Origin: a virus
Length of the DNA: 51,436 nt
IMG/VR virus record: IMGVR_UViG_3300047189_000007
Location: 1 to 51,436 of that record
Direction: 5' to 3' (one strand)
Shown here: in pieces, positions 7,390 to 14,244 of the stretch
How the letters are laid out: each line of letters begins with the position of its first letter
Position numbering within the stretch: the first letter of the stretch is position 1
Program-made: the position numbers and the translations under genes
Notes under the pieces: model-generated
What the model was told of the DNA's origin: nothing
Seen by the model: only the letters and a program-made list of their open reading frames with translations
The model's database searches: none

Positions 7390-7566
7390 CTAAGTTGTTT
7401 GATTAGAAGATTCCTTACTCCCCGCCTCCGCTTCTTGCTTGCTCTGTTTCAGACGGTCCACAAGAGCTACTTTCACATAGTCACTGATGGACTCATCCTT
7501 ATCTATCGCGTCCTTTCTGACTTCTTTTGCAAGCTCTGTCGGGATACTCGCCTGAATGTGAGCCAT
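7390..7566 (-). CDS. Ribbon-helix-helix (Arc/CopG-like) DNA-binding protein (58 aa)
   Basis: The sequence has the ribbon-helix-helix pattern: a short strand (HIQASIP, residues 3-9), helix 1 (TELAKEVRKDAIDKD), the ES-S turn and helix 2 (ISDYVKVALVDRLKQ), then a charged tail. Such proteins bind palindromic operators as dimers or tetramers. The start was chosen for the strong AAAGGAGGTAACGATC site. It is the first gene behind the promoter at 7620-7648. It is the best candidate repressor in the genome and might recognise the dispersed 21-bp palindromes (inference only). Confidence 0.78.
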   Translation of the reverse strand: MAHIQASIPTELAKEVRKDAIDKDESISDYVKVALVDRLKQSKQEAEAGSKESSNQTT

Positions 7567-7619
7567 GATCGTTACCTCCTTTCCCTCAGTAAACAGTTCA
7601 TCAGTCAATTTGATGTACC

Positions 7620-7648
7620 AGTCTACCATAGTTTTTCGTAGCTGTCAA
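7620..7648 (-). promoter_or_regulatory. Sigma-70 promoter, leftward
   Basis: On the minus strand: TTGACA (7643-7648), 17-bp spacer, TAGACT (7620-7625). It starts a transcript about 50 nt upstream of the ribbon-helix-helix gene. Confidence 0.75.
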
Positions 7649-7671
7649 CAAGTATTTACTAGCTGACGCGT

Positions 7672-8118
7672 TTATTTTTTAGCTCTTTCTATGAGCTTTG
7701 CCATGTCCTCCCACTTAACAGCATCCCTCTTTTTTAGTTCCTTCTCCATAGCTCCCAGGATCTCTGATGGTGTACATCCTATCACATAGGTTAGTTCTGA
7801 TTCAAATGCCATCTGAGCCATATCACCACTAGGACCTTCAGTGCCCAAGTAGAAGTTCAGCGTATCAGAACTAATAAAGCCTTTTCTGGCCATGAGATTG
7901 ATGGTATTACGTAGATGGTTATCAGTCATCTTAGTAATTGGAATCTCTCTTCCATCTTCAGTTACCCATATCCAGACATTCTTCACCTTCCTGGGAGCTT
8001 TTCTGCTGGTGTGTACGCCGTAACACTCATCCATCAACTCTTCTGGATGCCTTTCATAGTATTCTTCCTCATCAAACATCCCCATGATTGCATCATCAGC
8101 ATGCTCTCCCATAGTCAT
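7672..8118 (-). CDS. Conserved phage-type hypothetical protein (148 aa)
   Basis: No function assigned. The segment WVTEDGREIPITKMTDNHLRN resembles a small module in many phage early proteins, where a helix after the 'TDNHL' element follows a short beta hairpin. The N-terminus is acidic (FDEEEYYERHPEE). The ATG at 8118 overlaps the TGA of the upstream gene. Last gene before the ribbon-helix-helix cassette. Confidence 0.7.
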   Translation of the reverse strand: MTMGEHADDAIMGMFDEEEYYERHPEELMDECYGVHTSRKAPRKVKNVWIWVTEDGREIPITKMTDNHLRNTINLMARKGFISSDTLNFYLGTEGPSGDMAQMAFESELTYVIGCTPSEILGAMEKELKKRDAVKWEDMAKLIERAKK

Positions 8119-8324
8119 CCCCACCCAAGATCCTTTGAGTCTCTAACTGCCTGCTCAGGATCTTTTGATTGCAGTTCACTGCGTCGTTTAATCCAATATT
8201 TTCCAGCTTCACCTACGAAGCGAGCATCACCGGGTGGTGCGAACCTAATCGCTCTTAGAAGCTCATAATGAGTAAGAGCATCTATTTCCGCTTTTCTTTC
8301 TGGAGTCAAATCTCCTTCTGCCAT
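8115..8324 (-). CDS. Hypothetical protein (69 aa)
   Basis: Not recognised; helical and charged, begins MAEGDLTPERKAEI. The start follows AAAGGAGGTATAGC. The stop overlaps the next start (ATGA). Confidence 0.62.
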   Translation of the reverse strand: MAEGDLTPERKAEIDALTHYELLRAIRFAPPGDARFVGEAGKYWIKRRSELQSKDPEQAVRDSKDLGWG

Positions 8325-8325
8325 G

Positions 8326-8541
8326 CTATACCTCCTTTCGTTGCTTAGCTCTACGTGCAATCTCTTTTGCACCTTGGTGCGGCTCGTACTTGCTGACATT
8401 AATCACAGGACTGGCAAACATACTCATACCAGTCCTTCGATACTTACGCTTCTTTACCTTTCTCTTTGCCACAGGTGCAGTTTTCAATGGAGGAAGCCCA
8501 AACTTTGCTCGCATTGCATTGATGGTGTCAAGTGTCAGCAT
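8326..8541 (-). CDS. Basic hypothetical protein (71 aa)
   Basis: A Lys/Arg-rich middle section (KRKVKKRKYRR, residues 26-36) suggests nucleic-acid binding. The start lies one base from the stop of the nucleotidyltransferase gene, with GAGGAAGAA as ribosome site. Function unknown. Confidence 0.65.
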   Translation of the reverse strand: MLTLDTINAMRAKFGLPPLKTAPVAKRKVKKRKYRRTGMSMFASPVINVSKYEPHQGAKEIARRAKQRKEV

Positions 8542-9264
8542 TTATTCTTCCTCCATGAGATCTACTTTATCAATGACAGTTAAAGGGTCAACTTGTCTGA
8601 GAAGTCCTGTTATAACCATAGCTACAACACGCTCCTCTGTCTGTTTCAGTGTCTCATGCACATTGGCTTCATGCTTTACAGCTGCATCAATAGCCCTTTG
8701 ATCAACAGCCTGCAGCAAGCGAGCACAGACACCAGCCACTGATGTAGCTTGGATATTCCATCCTTGCCTGATAAACTTGAACACCCTCATCATAGATCCA
8801 CCGACTTCTTCATCACGCTTAGGAAATGTATACACTAAGCGTCTGGCAGCTAGATCAGGATAGAAGGCATCGGAGCACTCAGAGTCATACACTCCACGCA
8901 TTCTATCATACCATACTACAGCCTGACAAGCGGTAAAGTCGAATGAGTTAATCAAGGCTATAGGATCTGTGAACAACCACCTTGTTATAAACTGTACTGG
9001 CATACGCGGAGGAGCTAGTATAGTGATGGCATTGTGACTGTTATGCCGGATGCCTGCACGTGACTGCGCCAAGCCATCCGCAATAAAGCCAAGCTGCTCT
9101 ATCGACGAGCCGAATAGATCAATATCACTGACCTTTGTTCCAGCGATTGTTGATCTGATAAACCCTCCTGCTAAGAACAAGTTTTCGTTTGCTCTAAGCA
9201 ATGCGAGAATGTCCTTGGGTAGTTTATAGGTGATAAATGTTAAGTCTGTCTTTGTGAACTTCAT
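8542..9264 (-). CDS. Nucleotidyltransferase-fold protein (240 aa)
   Basis: Contains the pol-beta/tRNA-nucleotidyltransferase signature: GG at residues 33-34 and SDIDLFG with catalytic-type aspartates D47 and D49. It probably transfers a nucleotide to an RNA, protein or small molecule. The substrate is unknown and no tRNA gene lies in the genome. The C-terminal half is helical. The start follows AAGGAGGATCAAA. It lies within the small-gene early block. Confidence 0.78.
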   Translation of the reverse strand: MKFTKTDLTFITYKLPKDILALLRANENLFLAGGFIRSTIAGTKVSDIDLFGSSIEQLGFIADGLAQSRAGIRHNSHNAITILAPPRMPVQFITRWLFTDPIALINSFDFTACQAVVWYDRMRGVYDSECSDAFYPDLAARRLVYTFPKRDEEVGGSMMRVFKFIRQGWNIQATSVAGVCARLLQAVDQRAIDAAVKHEANVHETLKQTEERVVAMVITGLLRQVDPLTVIDKVDLMEEE

Positions 9265-9275
9265 TTTGATCCTCC

Positions 9276-9494
9276 TTAAAAAGGTACTAAGTCACATCTA
9301 ATAGCCACTCTCTTAATGTAAGCAAGGGCTACACCTGGAGAATGAGTCATCTTCTCAAGAAATACCTCGAACTCATGCTCACTCCCCAGAGCGTAGATGT
9401 ACTCCTTCCGACTGTTAATTCGTACTGCTACATCAAGCACCCCGAAGTGGTCCTTCACCATCCCCAGGTATTCCAACTTCAGTCTGTAATCCAC
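9276..9494 (-). CDS. Hypothetical protein (72 aa, GTG start)
   Basis: Not recognised. The frame extends further upstream inside the neighbouring gene, but GTG at 9494 is chosen because AAGGAGG stands six bases before it. Overlaps the preceding gene by about 60 nt. Beta-then-helix character (VLDVAVRINSRKEYIYALG...). Confidence 0.58.
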   Translation of the reverse strand: MDYRLKLEYLGMVKDHFGVLDVAVRINSRKEYIYALGSEHEFEVFLEKMTHSPGVALAYIKRVAIRCDLVPF

Positions 9495-9861
9495 CAGGTT
9501 CCTCCTTAGTGTCAATGATGATAGGATCTCCGGTTTTCTCATCGACGTCAATTTTTGACATTGCTTCCGGCATTGGAGCATCATCTCTGATTACCTTCAT
9601 TAAGTTCCCGGCATCATCAAGCTGATACATCTTGTATCTGTCAGCCTCTATCTTCCTGACAACGCAGAACTTCCCTTGCTTCTCAATACCAAACTGCCGC
9701 GCCTGGAGCCAGAGCTTCCTGTTCCTTTTCTCCATGTCTTTAAGTGTCCGTCCTATCAACACTCTGAACACAGCGATCTCTGGATCAGTCAGCTCCACCA
9801 GTGTGGTCTTACCACTCAGTACCACACTTATAAATATTTCTTCCGCTTCAATCTTTGTCAT
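9433..9861 (-). CDS. Hypothetical protein (142 aa) containing a palindrome copy
   Basis: Not recognised. The N-terminal two thirds are helical (LIGRTLKDMEKRNRKLWLQA), followed by a short basic beta segment. The Gly/Pro/Asp-rich C-terminus looks disordered. A dispersed palindrome (9543-9563) codes the SKIDVD stretch at about residue 102. The next gene starts inside its 3' end. Confidence 0.65.
   Translation of the reverse strand: MTKIEAEEIFISVVLSGKTTLVELTDPEIAVFRVLIGRTLKDMEKRNRKLWLQARQFGIEKQGKFCVVRKIEADRYKMYQLDDAGNLMKVIRDDAPMPEAMSKIDVDEKTGDPIIIDTKEEPGGLQTEVGIPGDGEGPLRGA
9543..9563. repeat. Dispersed 21-bp palindrome, copy 2
   Basis: Half-sites CGACGTCAA and TTGACATTG around an A/T centre; inside a coding frame. 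Confidence 0.85.
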
Positions 9862-9862
9862 G

Positions 9863-10048
9863 TTACCTCCGCGCTACAATCTTGTTGTAGAATGCTATAA
9901 GTTTCTCCATCACGGCATCTTCGAGATAGATAATGTTAGATGCTCCCATTGGATGGCCATTCTCAGTTGTTATAATGACTGTGCCATCCCCATCTTCAGA
10001 TGCATACACACTATCTCCTAGGTACTCCTTTGAGAGTTCCTCTGGCAT
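9863..10048 (-). CDS. Hypothetical protein (61 aa)
   Basis: Not recognised; acidic, begins MPEELSKEYLGD. The start lies within the 3' end of the upstream gene (38-nt overlap) behind GAGG. The stop is immediately followed by the next start. Confidence 0.6.
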   Translation of the reverse strand: MPEELSKEYLGDSVYASEDGDGTVIITTENGHPMGASNIIYLEDAVMEKLIAFYNKIVARR

Positions 10049-10190
10049 GCTCAGCCTCCAGTCTTCGCTTTTCCATGCGAGCTTCGTATAGCTGCTTGTT
10101 TAACATCTTTACTGTTGCATCATGACCATATCTGCAAAGCAGGTAGATGATCTTGAAGAATGCTCCGATATGCATCAGTATATTAATCAT
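10011..10190 (-). CDS. Small protein with hydrophobic N-terminus (59 aa)
   Basis: Begins MINILMHIGAFFKIIYLLC, a possible membrane anchor, then a basic helical tail (MEKRRLEAEH). ATG at 10190 behind GGGAGGGAGT. Function unknown. Confidence 0.55.
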   Translation of the reverse strand: MINILMHIGAFFKIIYLLCRYGHDATVKMLNKQLYEARMEKRRLEAEHARGTLKGVPRR

Positions 10191-10199
10191 ACTCCCTCC

Positions 10200-10304
10200 C
10201 TAGTAGTAGTAGAGATATAGCATAGCGCATATCAGTATCGCTATTATCGCTAGATTCTCCAAGAGGGCCTTTCTCCTGAAGTATTTTGGCCAGTTCTTAT
10301 TCAC
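10200..10304 (-). CDS. Single-pass membrane microprotein (34 aa, GTG start)
   Basis: Basic N-terminus (NKNWPKYFRRKALLEN) followed by a hydrophobic helix (LAIIAILICAMLYLYYY). The GTG overlaps the TGA of the gene upstream, behind GAGGAGGTGGAGGA. Function unknown. Confidence 0.45.
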   Translation of the reverse strand: MNKNWPKYFRRKALLENLAIIAILICAMLYLYYY

Positions 10305-10471
10305 TCCTCCACCTCCTCGATGGTAATCTTAAGCTTCTTAGGCGCCTTCGTACCAAGGTACTCCCTACGCACGTAGATGGTTCCGATAGCTGGATTGTCT
10401 TCGGTAGTATCGTACCTTACAGAATGCTTTTTGCCTTCTGGCTTGTCGAAGATAATTATTTGAGTGTTCAT
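10301..10471 (-). CDS. Hypothetical protein (56 aa)
   Basis: Not recognised. Short beta-rich protein (MNTQIIIFDKPEGKK...) with an acidic end. ATG at 10471 behind ACAGGAGGAAAAACC. Overlaps the next GTG start. Confidence 0.6.
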   Translation of the reverse strand: MNTQIIIFDKPEGKKHSVRYDTTEDNPAIGTIYVRREYLGTKAPKKLKITIEEVEE

Positions 10472-10546
10472 GGTTTTTCCTCCTGTTATTGTATTTAAGA
10501 TAATCCCTAAGTGCCTTCAGAAAGCTATAGTAATACATAGATGACG

Positions 10547-10828
10547 CTATGCCTCCTTTGCCTTTTTGATGAGCTCTTCCAGCATCTGCTCACACATCTC
10601 CATATCAGCCGCATCTACACCAAACCGAGGCTCGTGTATACAAGGTCTAGAGGTAGTCAGTATCTCTCCACTCTTGGTAACAGCGATAGCTACCCATACT
10701 GGAGACATTAAAGTTACCTTGTATGCAATACCATCCTCTATACCGTTAGCTAGATCATAACTCTTTCTTTCTCGTTTCCTGTCCTCAATTAGCCTCAGGG
10801 CTATCTGTGTTGCTGTTGTCAGTGGCAT
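10547..10828 (-). CDS. Hypothetical protein (93 aa)
   Basis: Not recognised. A helical start (ATQIALRLIEDRKRERKSY), a beta middle and a helical end. The ATG is joined to the upstream stop as TAATG, so translation is coupled to the pyrophosphohydrolase-like gene. Confidence 0.62.
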   Translation of the reverse strand: MPLTTATQIALRLIEDRKRERKSYDLANGIEDGIAYKVTLMSPVWVAIAVTKSGEILTTSRPCIHEPRFGVDAADMEMCEQMLEELIKKAKEA

Positions 10829-11169
10829 TACTCAGCACTCCCGTCTACAGCATCTCCCTTTAGCTGCTCTACTGGAGCCTTCCATGTCCGCTCTCTCCAT
10901 AGGATGAACACAAGGCAGCAAATAGCATGTGCTATATGTGGAAGCTTGCTTCCTGGATCAAGAATCTCTCCAGCTCTCCATGCCTCAATATGCCGCTGAG
11001 CAGCATTGTAATACCGCACTCGATACGGCTCCACCCTCTGCCAGTTAAAAGGTTTATACTTCTGAGCTCCATGCATAAGCACCTTAACTACCTCAATAAC
11101 TGGCTCTGGAGGCAGCAGGTCATAAGCGAGCTTACCATCATCATACTTTATTCCCTTGGCTTTGGTCAT
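10828..11169 (-). CDS. dATP/dGTP pyrophosphohydrolase-like protein (DUF5664 type)
   Basis: 113 aa. KYDDGKLAYDLLPPEPV at residues 8-24 and the helical segment with H60, E62, D71, H78 and H81 (RHIEAW, DPGSKLPHIAHA) match the all-alpha dATP/dGTP diphosphohydrolase N-terminal family (DUF5664). Such enzymes trim dNTP pools during phage replication. The family also occurs in phages with 2-aminoadenine DNA, but no PurZ or DatZ gene is present here, so that use is not supported. Begins ATG at 11169 behind AAGGAGATTCAA. Confidence 0.75.
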   Translation of the reverse strand: MTKAKGIKYDDGKLAYDLLPPEPVIEVVKVLMHGAQKYKPFNWQRVEPYRVRYYNAAQRHIEAWRAGEILDPGSKLPHIAHAICCLVFILWRERTWKAPVEQLKGDAVDGSAE

Positions 11170-11179
11170 TTGAATCTCC

Positions 11180-11353
11180 TTATTCTAATGGACTTGGTAA
11201 TCGACAGATTTCCTTGAGAAATCTCCTTGTCTCACCAGTATTCTGCTTCATCGAAACCTTCTGCTTCAACGGATGAATCTTCTTTGGTTTCGCAGGCTTT
11301 GTCATTTGCTTCTTGATCCATTCCTTCCACCATTTCAGTATATCCACTTCCAT
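11180..11353 (-). CDS. Basic hypothetical protein (57 aa)
   Basis: Not recognised. Lys-rich, begins MEVDILKWWKEWIKKQ, an amphipathic helix, followed by a basic linker (KPAKPKKIHPLKQK). ATG at 11353 behind ATAGGAGGAACAACACG. Confidence 0.58.
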   Translation of the reverse strand: MEVDILKWWKEWIKKQMTKPAKPKKIHPLKQKVSMKQNTGETRRFLKEICRLPSPLE

Positions 11354-11366
11354 CGTGTTGTTCCTC

Positions 11367-11444
11367 CTATAGAAAATAGATTAAACATCCTAGCAGCATC
11401 AACCCGGCAATTACTATTGCCACAGCTGAATATACTATAGTCAC
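11367..11444 (-). CDS. Possible membrane micropeptide (25 aa, GTG start)
   Basis: Almost entirely hydrophobic (IVYSAVAIVIAGLMLLGCLI). Called because GGGAGGTGAG precedes the GTG at 11444 and the frame fills the gap between two genes. Too short for composition tests. Confidence 0.35.
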   Translation of the reverse strand: MTIVYSAVAIVIAGLMLLGCLIYFL

Positions 11445-11518
11445 CTTACTCACCTCCCTTCATATTAAGTTATCAATCGCATACAGCACTATGCATTTGT
11501 GCTGTATGCTATGGTCAC

Positions 11519-11638
11519 TCAATACGCATCCAGACATATCTTAGCAACTTGCACCATCAGTTGCCTGAATGTGATAGTCGCTGCTTTATATGATGTTATC
11601 AAAGCAGTAATCTCCGCGATAATCATTTCTTCCTTCAT
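11519..11638 (-). CDS. Hypothetical small protein (39 aa)
   Basis: Begins MKEEMIIAEITALITSY; helical. The ATG overlaps the TGA of the Cys-rich gene upstream (ATGA), indicating translational coupling. Function unknown. Confidence 0.45.
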   Translation of the reverse strand: MKEEMIIAEITALITSYKAATITFRQLMVQVAKICLDAY

Positions 11639-12027
11639 CTCTGGATTCCCTTTCTGAGCTCAGCCCTTAAGTTCTTGATCATCTCAGCCAGATTCACCGG
11701 GCCATAGTTGTCAAGTATATCATCTTCACATTCCGGGCAGTCATACACATCATATCTTTGTGTCATTGTAACTGGGAATGACGGAACGTCTACTGATCTC
11801 AAGCAATAGCCGTCACAGTCAGCTCTCGCAATCAGATCCTTGTACGATGTGGTAGTACGGGTGCAGCATATGCAGTGATATATCACCATGATGCTCTCGT
11901 GGTCTCTGACCACATTTACTGGCTTGGGCTTATCATTAACCCGTCGCTCTCGTTTCGCCTGTTTTAGCAGCTTATCTACATCCAGGCCCATCCGCTTTAG
12001 TAAGTCCCTATCAGATTCACTTAACAT
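11635..12027 (-). CDS. Cys-rich zinc-ribbon-like protein (130 aa)
   Basis: Helical basic N-terminus (DLLKRMGLDVDKLLKQAKRERR), then CICC, a lone CDGYC and CPEC, arranged as a likely two-knuckle metal site. The C-terminus is helical. Function unknown; DNA or RNA binding is plausible. The ATG at 12027 lies inside the end of the TGA-interrupted gene, behind GGAG. Confidence 0.65.
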   Translation of the reverse strand: MLSESDRDLLKRMGLDVDKLLKQAKRERRVNDKPKPVNVVRDHESIMVIYHCICCTRTTTSYKDLIARADCDGYCLRSVDVPSFPVTMTQRYDVYDCPECEDDILDNYGPVNLAEMIKNLRAELRKGIQR

Positions 12028-12223
12028 TTCCCTGCTCCTTATTCAATGATTTGATGGCCTTATCTCTCATACCATCCAGGTTACAAACATACTGAAATCC
12101 ACCAAATGCCATTGCATCAACTGCACCCTTTGTAGTCCTTGGATTTACCTTCCCATGTTTACATCGTTTCAATGAGAAGCTATATCCATCACATACTCTA
12201 CATCCAAATCACTTTGTTCCCAT
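12017..12223 (-). pseudogene. Zinc-ribbon small gene with in-frame TGA at codon 5
   Basis: A strong site (AGGAGGAGCAAGAAG) and ATG at 12223 open MGTK, then TGA (12209-12211). The same frame then runs uninterrupted for 63 codons as FGCRVCDGYSFSLKRC..., containing CxxC plus two further cysteines. The residue expected at the TGA is Trp (one transition away) or Cys. A point mutation, read-through or a sequence error would explain it. No alternative start with a ribosome site exists downstream. The 3' end overlaps the next gene as usual for this operon. Confidence 0.55.
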
Positions 12224-12241
12224 CTTCTTGCTCCTCCTAAG

Positions 12242-12262
12242 CAATGTCAAAAATTGTCATTG
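12242..12262. repeat. Dispersed 21-bp palindrome, copy 3
   Basis: Half-sites CAATGTCAA and TTGTCATTG; overlaps the stop codon of the 57-aa gene. Confidence 0.85.
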
Positions 12263-12420
12263 ATGCGTCTTGGACGCCTGTACTCAGCCTCAGCCCTATC
12301 TTTATCAGCCCTATCCTGATTAGCTGCTATCACAGCATCCTCATGGCTAAGCCCAAATTCGCGTTTATACATCTTAATCACCTTAGTCACATTCTTTGAG
12401 TCCTTATATTCCCGCTTCAT
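12247..12420 (-). CDS. Hypothetical protein (57 aa)
   Basis: Not recognised; charged and helical (MKREYKDSKNVTKVIKMYKR). The ATG at 12420, overlapping the upstream TGA, is preferred over one 15 bases earlier because GGAGG precedes it. The last codons and stop lie in palindrome copy 3. Confidence 0.6.
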   Translation of the reverse strand: MKREYKDSKNVTKVIKMYKREFGLSHEDAVIAANQDRADKDRAEAEYRRPRRINDNF

Positions 12421-12566
12421 ACCAAATGCCTCCATAATGGATAAGTTAAACTAACCAGTGATAGCAGCACTGATGCTATTGCCGCAGCCATTGCCCATTT
12501 AGATGCCCTTCTTGACTTCCTTAACAAGTAAGTAATCTGTTCATTCTCATTCAGTAGCTTATTCAT
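12417..12566 (-). CDS. Single-pass membrane microprotein (49 aa)
   Basis: A charged helical N-terminus (MNKLLNENEQITYLLRKSRR) followed by a hydrophobic helix (AMAAAIASVLLSLVSL). ATG at 12566 behind AAAGGAGGTTCT. Stop overlaps the next start. Function unknown; could be a holin-like or host-membrane factor. Confidence 0.58.
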   Translation of the reverse strand: MNKLLNENEQITYLLRKSRRASKWAMAAAIASVLLSLVSLTYPLWRHLV

Positions 12567-12593
12567 AGAACCTCCTTTCTGTCCACTCGTGAA

Positions 12594-12923
12594 CTATTGA
12601 TGCCATCTATCGCATCCCTGTGTTTTAATCACATTCAATCCTAGTTTATTAAATCTCAGTGTCATGCACTCAAACTCTGCACAAGTATAGCATACCTCTG
12701 TCAGTGTCTTTTGTTTAGCATATTCTATCGCAGCCTTAGCTTGTTTCTTAGTCTCTGCGTCCTTCCTACTGAATGCCCACTCATCACATACCACATTAAT
12801 CAGCTCATCAGGGCCGTACTTCCCATCTATATCACACTGAAGCAGTATAGCATGTCTTACCTGACATCCCTCATTAGCATGGCATGTTAAGCAGTTCTCA
12901 TTCTCTGTGTCTGATGTACGCAT
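12594..12923 (-). CDS. Cys-rich hypothetical protein (109 aa)
   Basis: Two cysteine clusters, CLTCHANEGC (near residue 11) and CYTCAEFEC (near residue 78), with further single cysteines, suggest two metal sites. The middle is helical. The start follows AAAGGAGGTGTGATATACG. Second gene of the leftward transcript from the 13167-13195 promoter. Confidence 0.68.
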   Translation of the reverse strand: MRTSDTENENCLTCHANEGCQVRHAILLQCDIDGKYGPDELINVVCDEWAFSRKDAETKKQAKAAIEYAKQKTLTEVCYTCAEFECMTLRFNKLGLNVIKTQGCDRWHQ

Positions 12924-12957
12924 CGTATATCACACCTCCTTTATAACACAGTATGAT

Positions 12958-13125
12958 CTAGCTTAACTCTCTTATGGTTATCTTATTCTTCTTCAGTGCA
13001 TCAGCTAGATCGATGATCATCCTGTACAGTTGTGCGGTCTCAGCAGGATGTGCCATAGTGATGGCCATAACAATCTCCAATACCGTTGCATCCTTTAGGT
13101 GCTGCTTTATTCTTAGCTTCTTCAT
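12958..13125 (-). CDS. Hypothetical protein (55 aa), first gene of leftward operon
   Basis: Begins MKKLRIKQHLKDAT; helical, basic at the N-terminus. ATG at 13125 behind GGAGGACCGGAC. It lies about 35 nt downstream of the predicted start site of the consensus promoter. Function unknown; its position suggests an early regulator. Confidence 0.6.
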   Translation of the reverse strand: MKKLRIKQHLKDATVLEIVMAITMAHPAETAQLYRMIIDLADALKKNKITIRELS

Positions 13126-13166
13126 GTCCGGTCCTCCATTTATTTCAAAGCTCCATTGTTACGTCC

Positions 13167-13195
13167 AGTATAACATACTATTTCAAAGCTGTCAA
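13167..13195 (-). promoter_or_regulatory. Sigma-70 promoter, leftward (main early operon)
   Basis: On the minus strand: TTGACA (13190-13195), 17-bp spacer, TATACT (13167-13172). Drives the long leftward gene cluster starting at 13125. Confidence 0.82.
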
Positions 13196-13736
13196 GAAAT
13201 ATATGTTAGTTGTTATAAAAGGCATCATATGAAACTTATTAACATAATAACACCATCTAATACAATATATCACTGTTCATTGTTTATTGTTATCTCACTT
13301 CCTTTCCTCAGCCTTCTCTGTATGTTATTCATCTTTCTTTTTATTATATTTTTTTTTAAAGAAAAGGCGCAAACAGCCAAAAATTACAGCTGTGAAACAA
13401 GACTGAAAACAATCAAGCACACAACAATGAAACAATAAACAGAGCCATATAGTATTAGAGCCTGTTATTTTGTTAATAAATTACATATGTTAATTGTTAT
13501 ATAACTGCTTGCATTCAGCATTATATTAATGGCTTGAATGTGATGAACGATGGGCTCTTTTTAAAGTTAGCTAACATGTGCACAGCTAATATAACAAGTA
13601 ACAACTAACAATCAACAATTAATGCTCTTAATCGTACTTAATCGTGAGACAGCAGAGCTGTGGGAGCTTTCATGTATGCCATCAATGACAATTTTTGACA
13701 TCGATGCCGGACCTGGCAGCTAGGTATAATGGCAAC
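13196..13736. other. AT-rich non-coding control region
   Basis: About 540 bases without a credible gene. Contents: A/T-rich runs, the perfect palindrome GTTAGCTAAC near 13567, AAC-rich repeats around 13594-13620 (CAAGTAACAACTAACAATC), a tandem CTTAATCGT pair near 13626-13646, and dispersed palindrome copy 4. AT richness, small repeats and position between two transcription units make it a candidate replication origin or regulatory region (inference). A long plus-strand open frame at 12974-13438 crosses the promoter and looks spurious. Confidence 0.5.
13683..13703. repeat. Dispersed 21-bp palindrome, copy 4
   Basis: Half-sites CAATGACAA and TTGACATCG; in the non-coding control region just downstream of the terminator at 13737-13759. 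Confidence 0.85.
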
Positions 13737-13759
13737 AAAAAAGGCCACCAAAGTGGCCT
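13737..13759 (-). terminator. Intrinsic terminator (leftward)
   Basis: Stem AGGCCAC/GTGGCCT with a 4-nt loop (13742-13759), followed on the minus strand by T6 (13737-13742). Ends the single-gene transcript of the 134-aa protein. Confidence 0.82.
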
Positions 13760-13793
13760 ATTCTGTGCCTTCCCTATCATGCCGGGTTTGTGA

Positions 13794-14198
13794 TTATTTC
13801 TTCTCTACTGCTGGAACGTTAACGGGTTCATATGCTCTATTGAAGGCCAGTTCTAATGCCTTGATGGCCGATAGTTTGTCGGCTTTTTTCGATGCGGATT
13901 TCATGATGGTATCACATGATACGACGAAGGCATCGATTTTGACGGCGTTTTTGCGCGTGATGGCTGGCATGTCGTCAACAAACCATTTAAAATCTTCGGC
14001 CAAAATTGCCGTCTTTTCTTCGATGGTGGACTTCTCCTCACCGGCAAGACATCTGGTCATGTGAACGAAAAGACCATAGTTTGCCAGGTAGGTCCGGGCA
14101 TCATCCGTGACGGCATCGATACCTTGTCCGTTGAATGTGACAACATCATCCTTTTTGACCAAACCTAACACTGAATAATCGAATCTAATCTTAGCCAT
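13794..14198 (-). CDS. Monocistronic hypothetical protein (134 aa), candidate regulator
   Basis: Not recognised; no clear helix-turn-helix can be assigned. Begins MAKIRFDYSVLGLVKKDD. Soluble, with a helical C-terminal half. The ATG at 14198 is chosen over an upstream in-frame start because AAGGAG stands before it. It has its own promoter (14289-14317), direct repeats in the leader and its own terminator, an arrangement typical of a separately controlled regulator or abundant early protein. Function not known. Confidence 0.75.
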   Translation of the reverse strand: MAKIRFDYSVLGLVKKDDVVTFNGQGIDAVTDDARTYLANYGLFVHMTRCLAGEEKSTIEEKTAILAEDFKWFVDDMPAITRKNAVKIDAFVVSCDTIMKSASKKADKLSAIKALELAFNRAYEPVNVPAVEKK

Positions 14199-14244
14199 AA
14201 CAATCTCCTTTTCATGGTGATGGTTAAGGCATGATAGGAAAGGC

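Noticed and set aside
10828-11169. 2-aminoadenine (Z) DNA phage
   Set aside because: The dNTP pyrophosphohydrolase-like gene alone is not diagnostic. No PurZ- or DatZ-like gene is present in the complete circle.
12974-13438. Plus-strand 154-codon open frame
   Set aside because: Hydrophobic low-complexity translation, no ribosome site, opposite to a minus-strand gene and running through the consensus promoter at 13167-13195.
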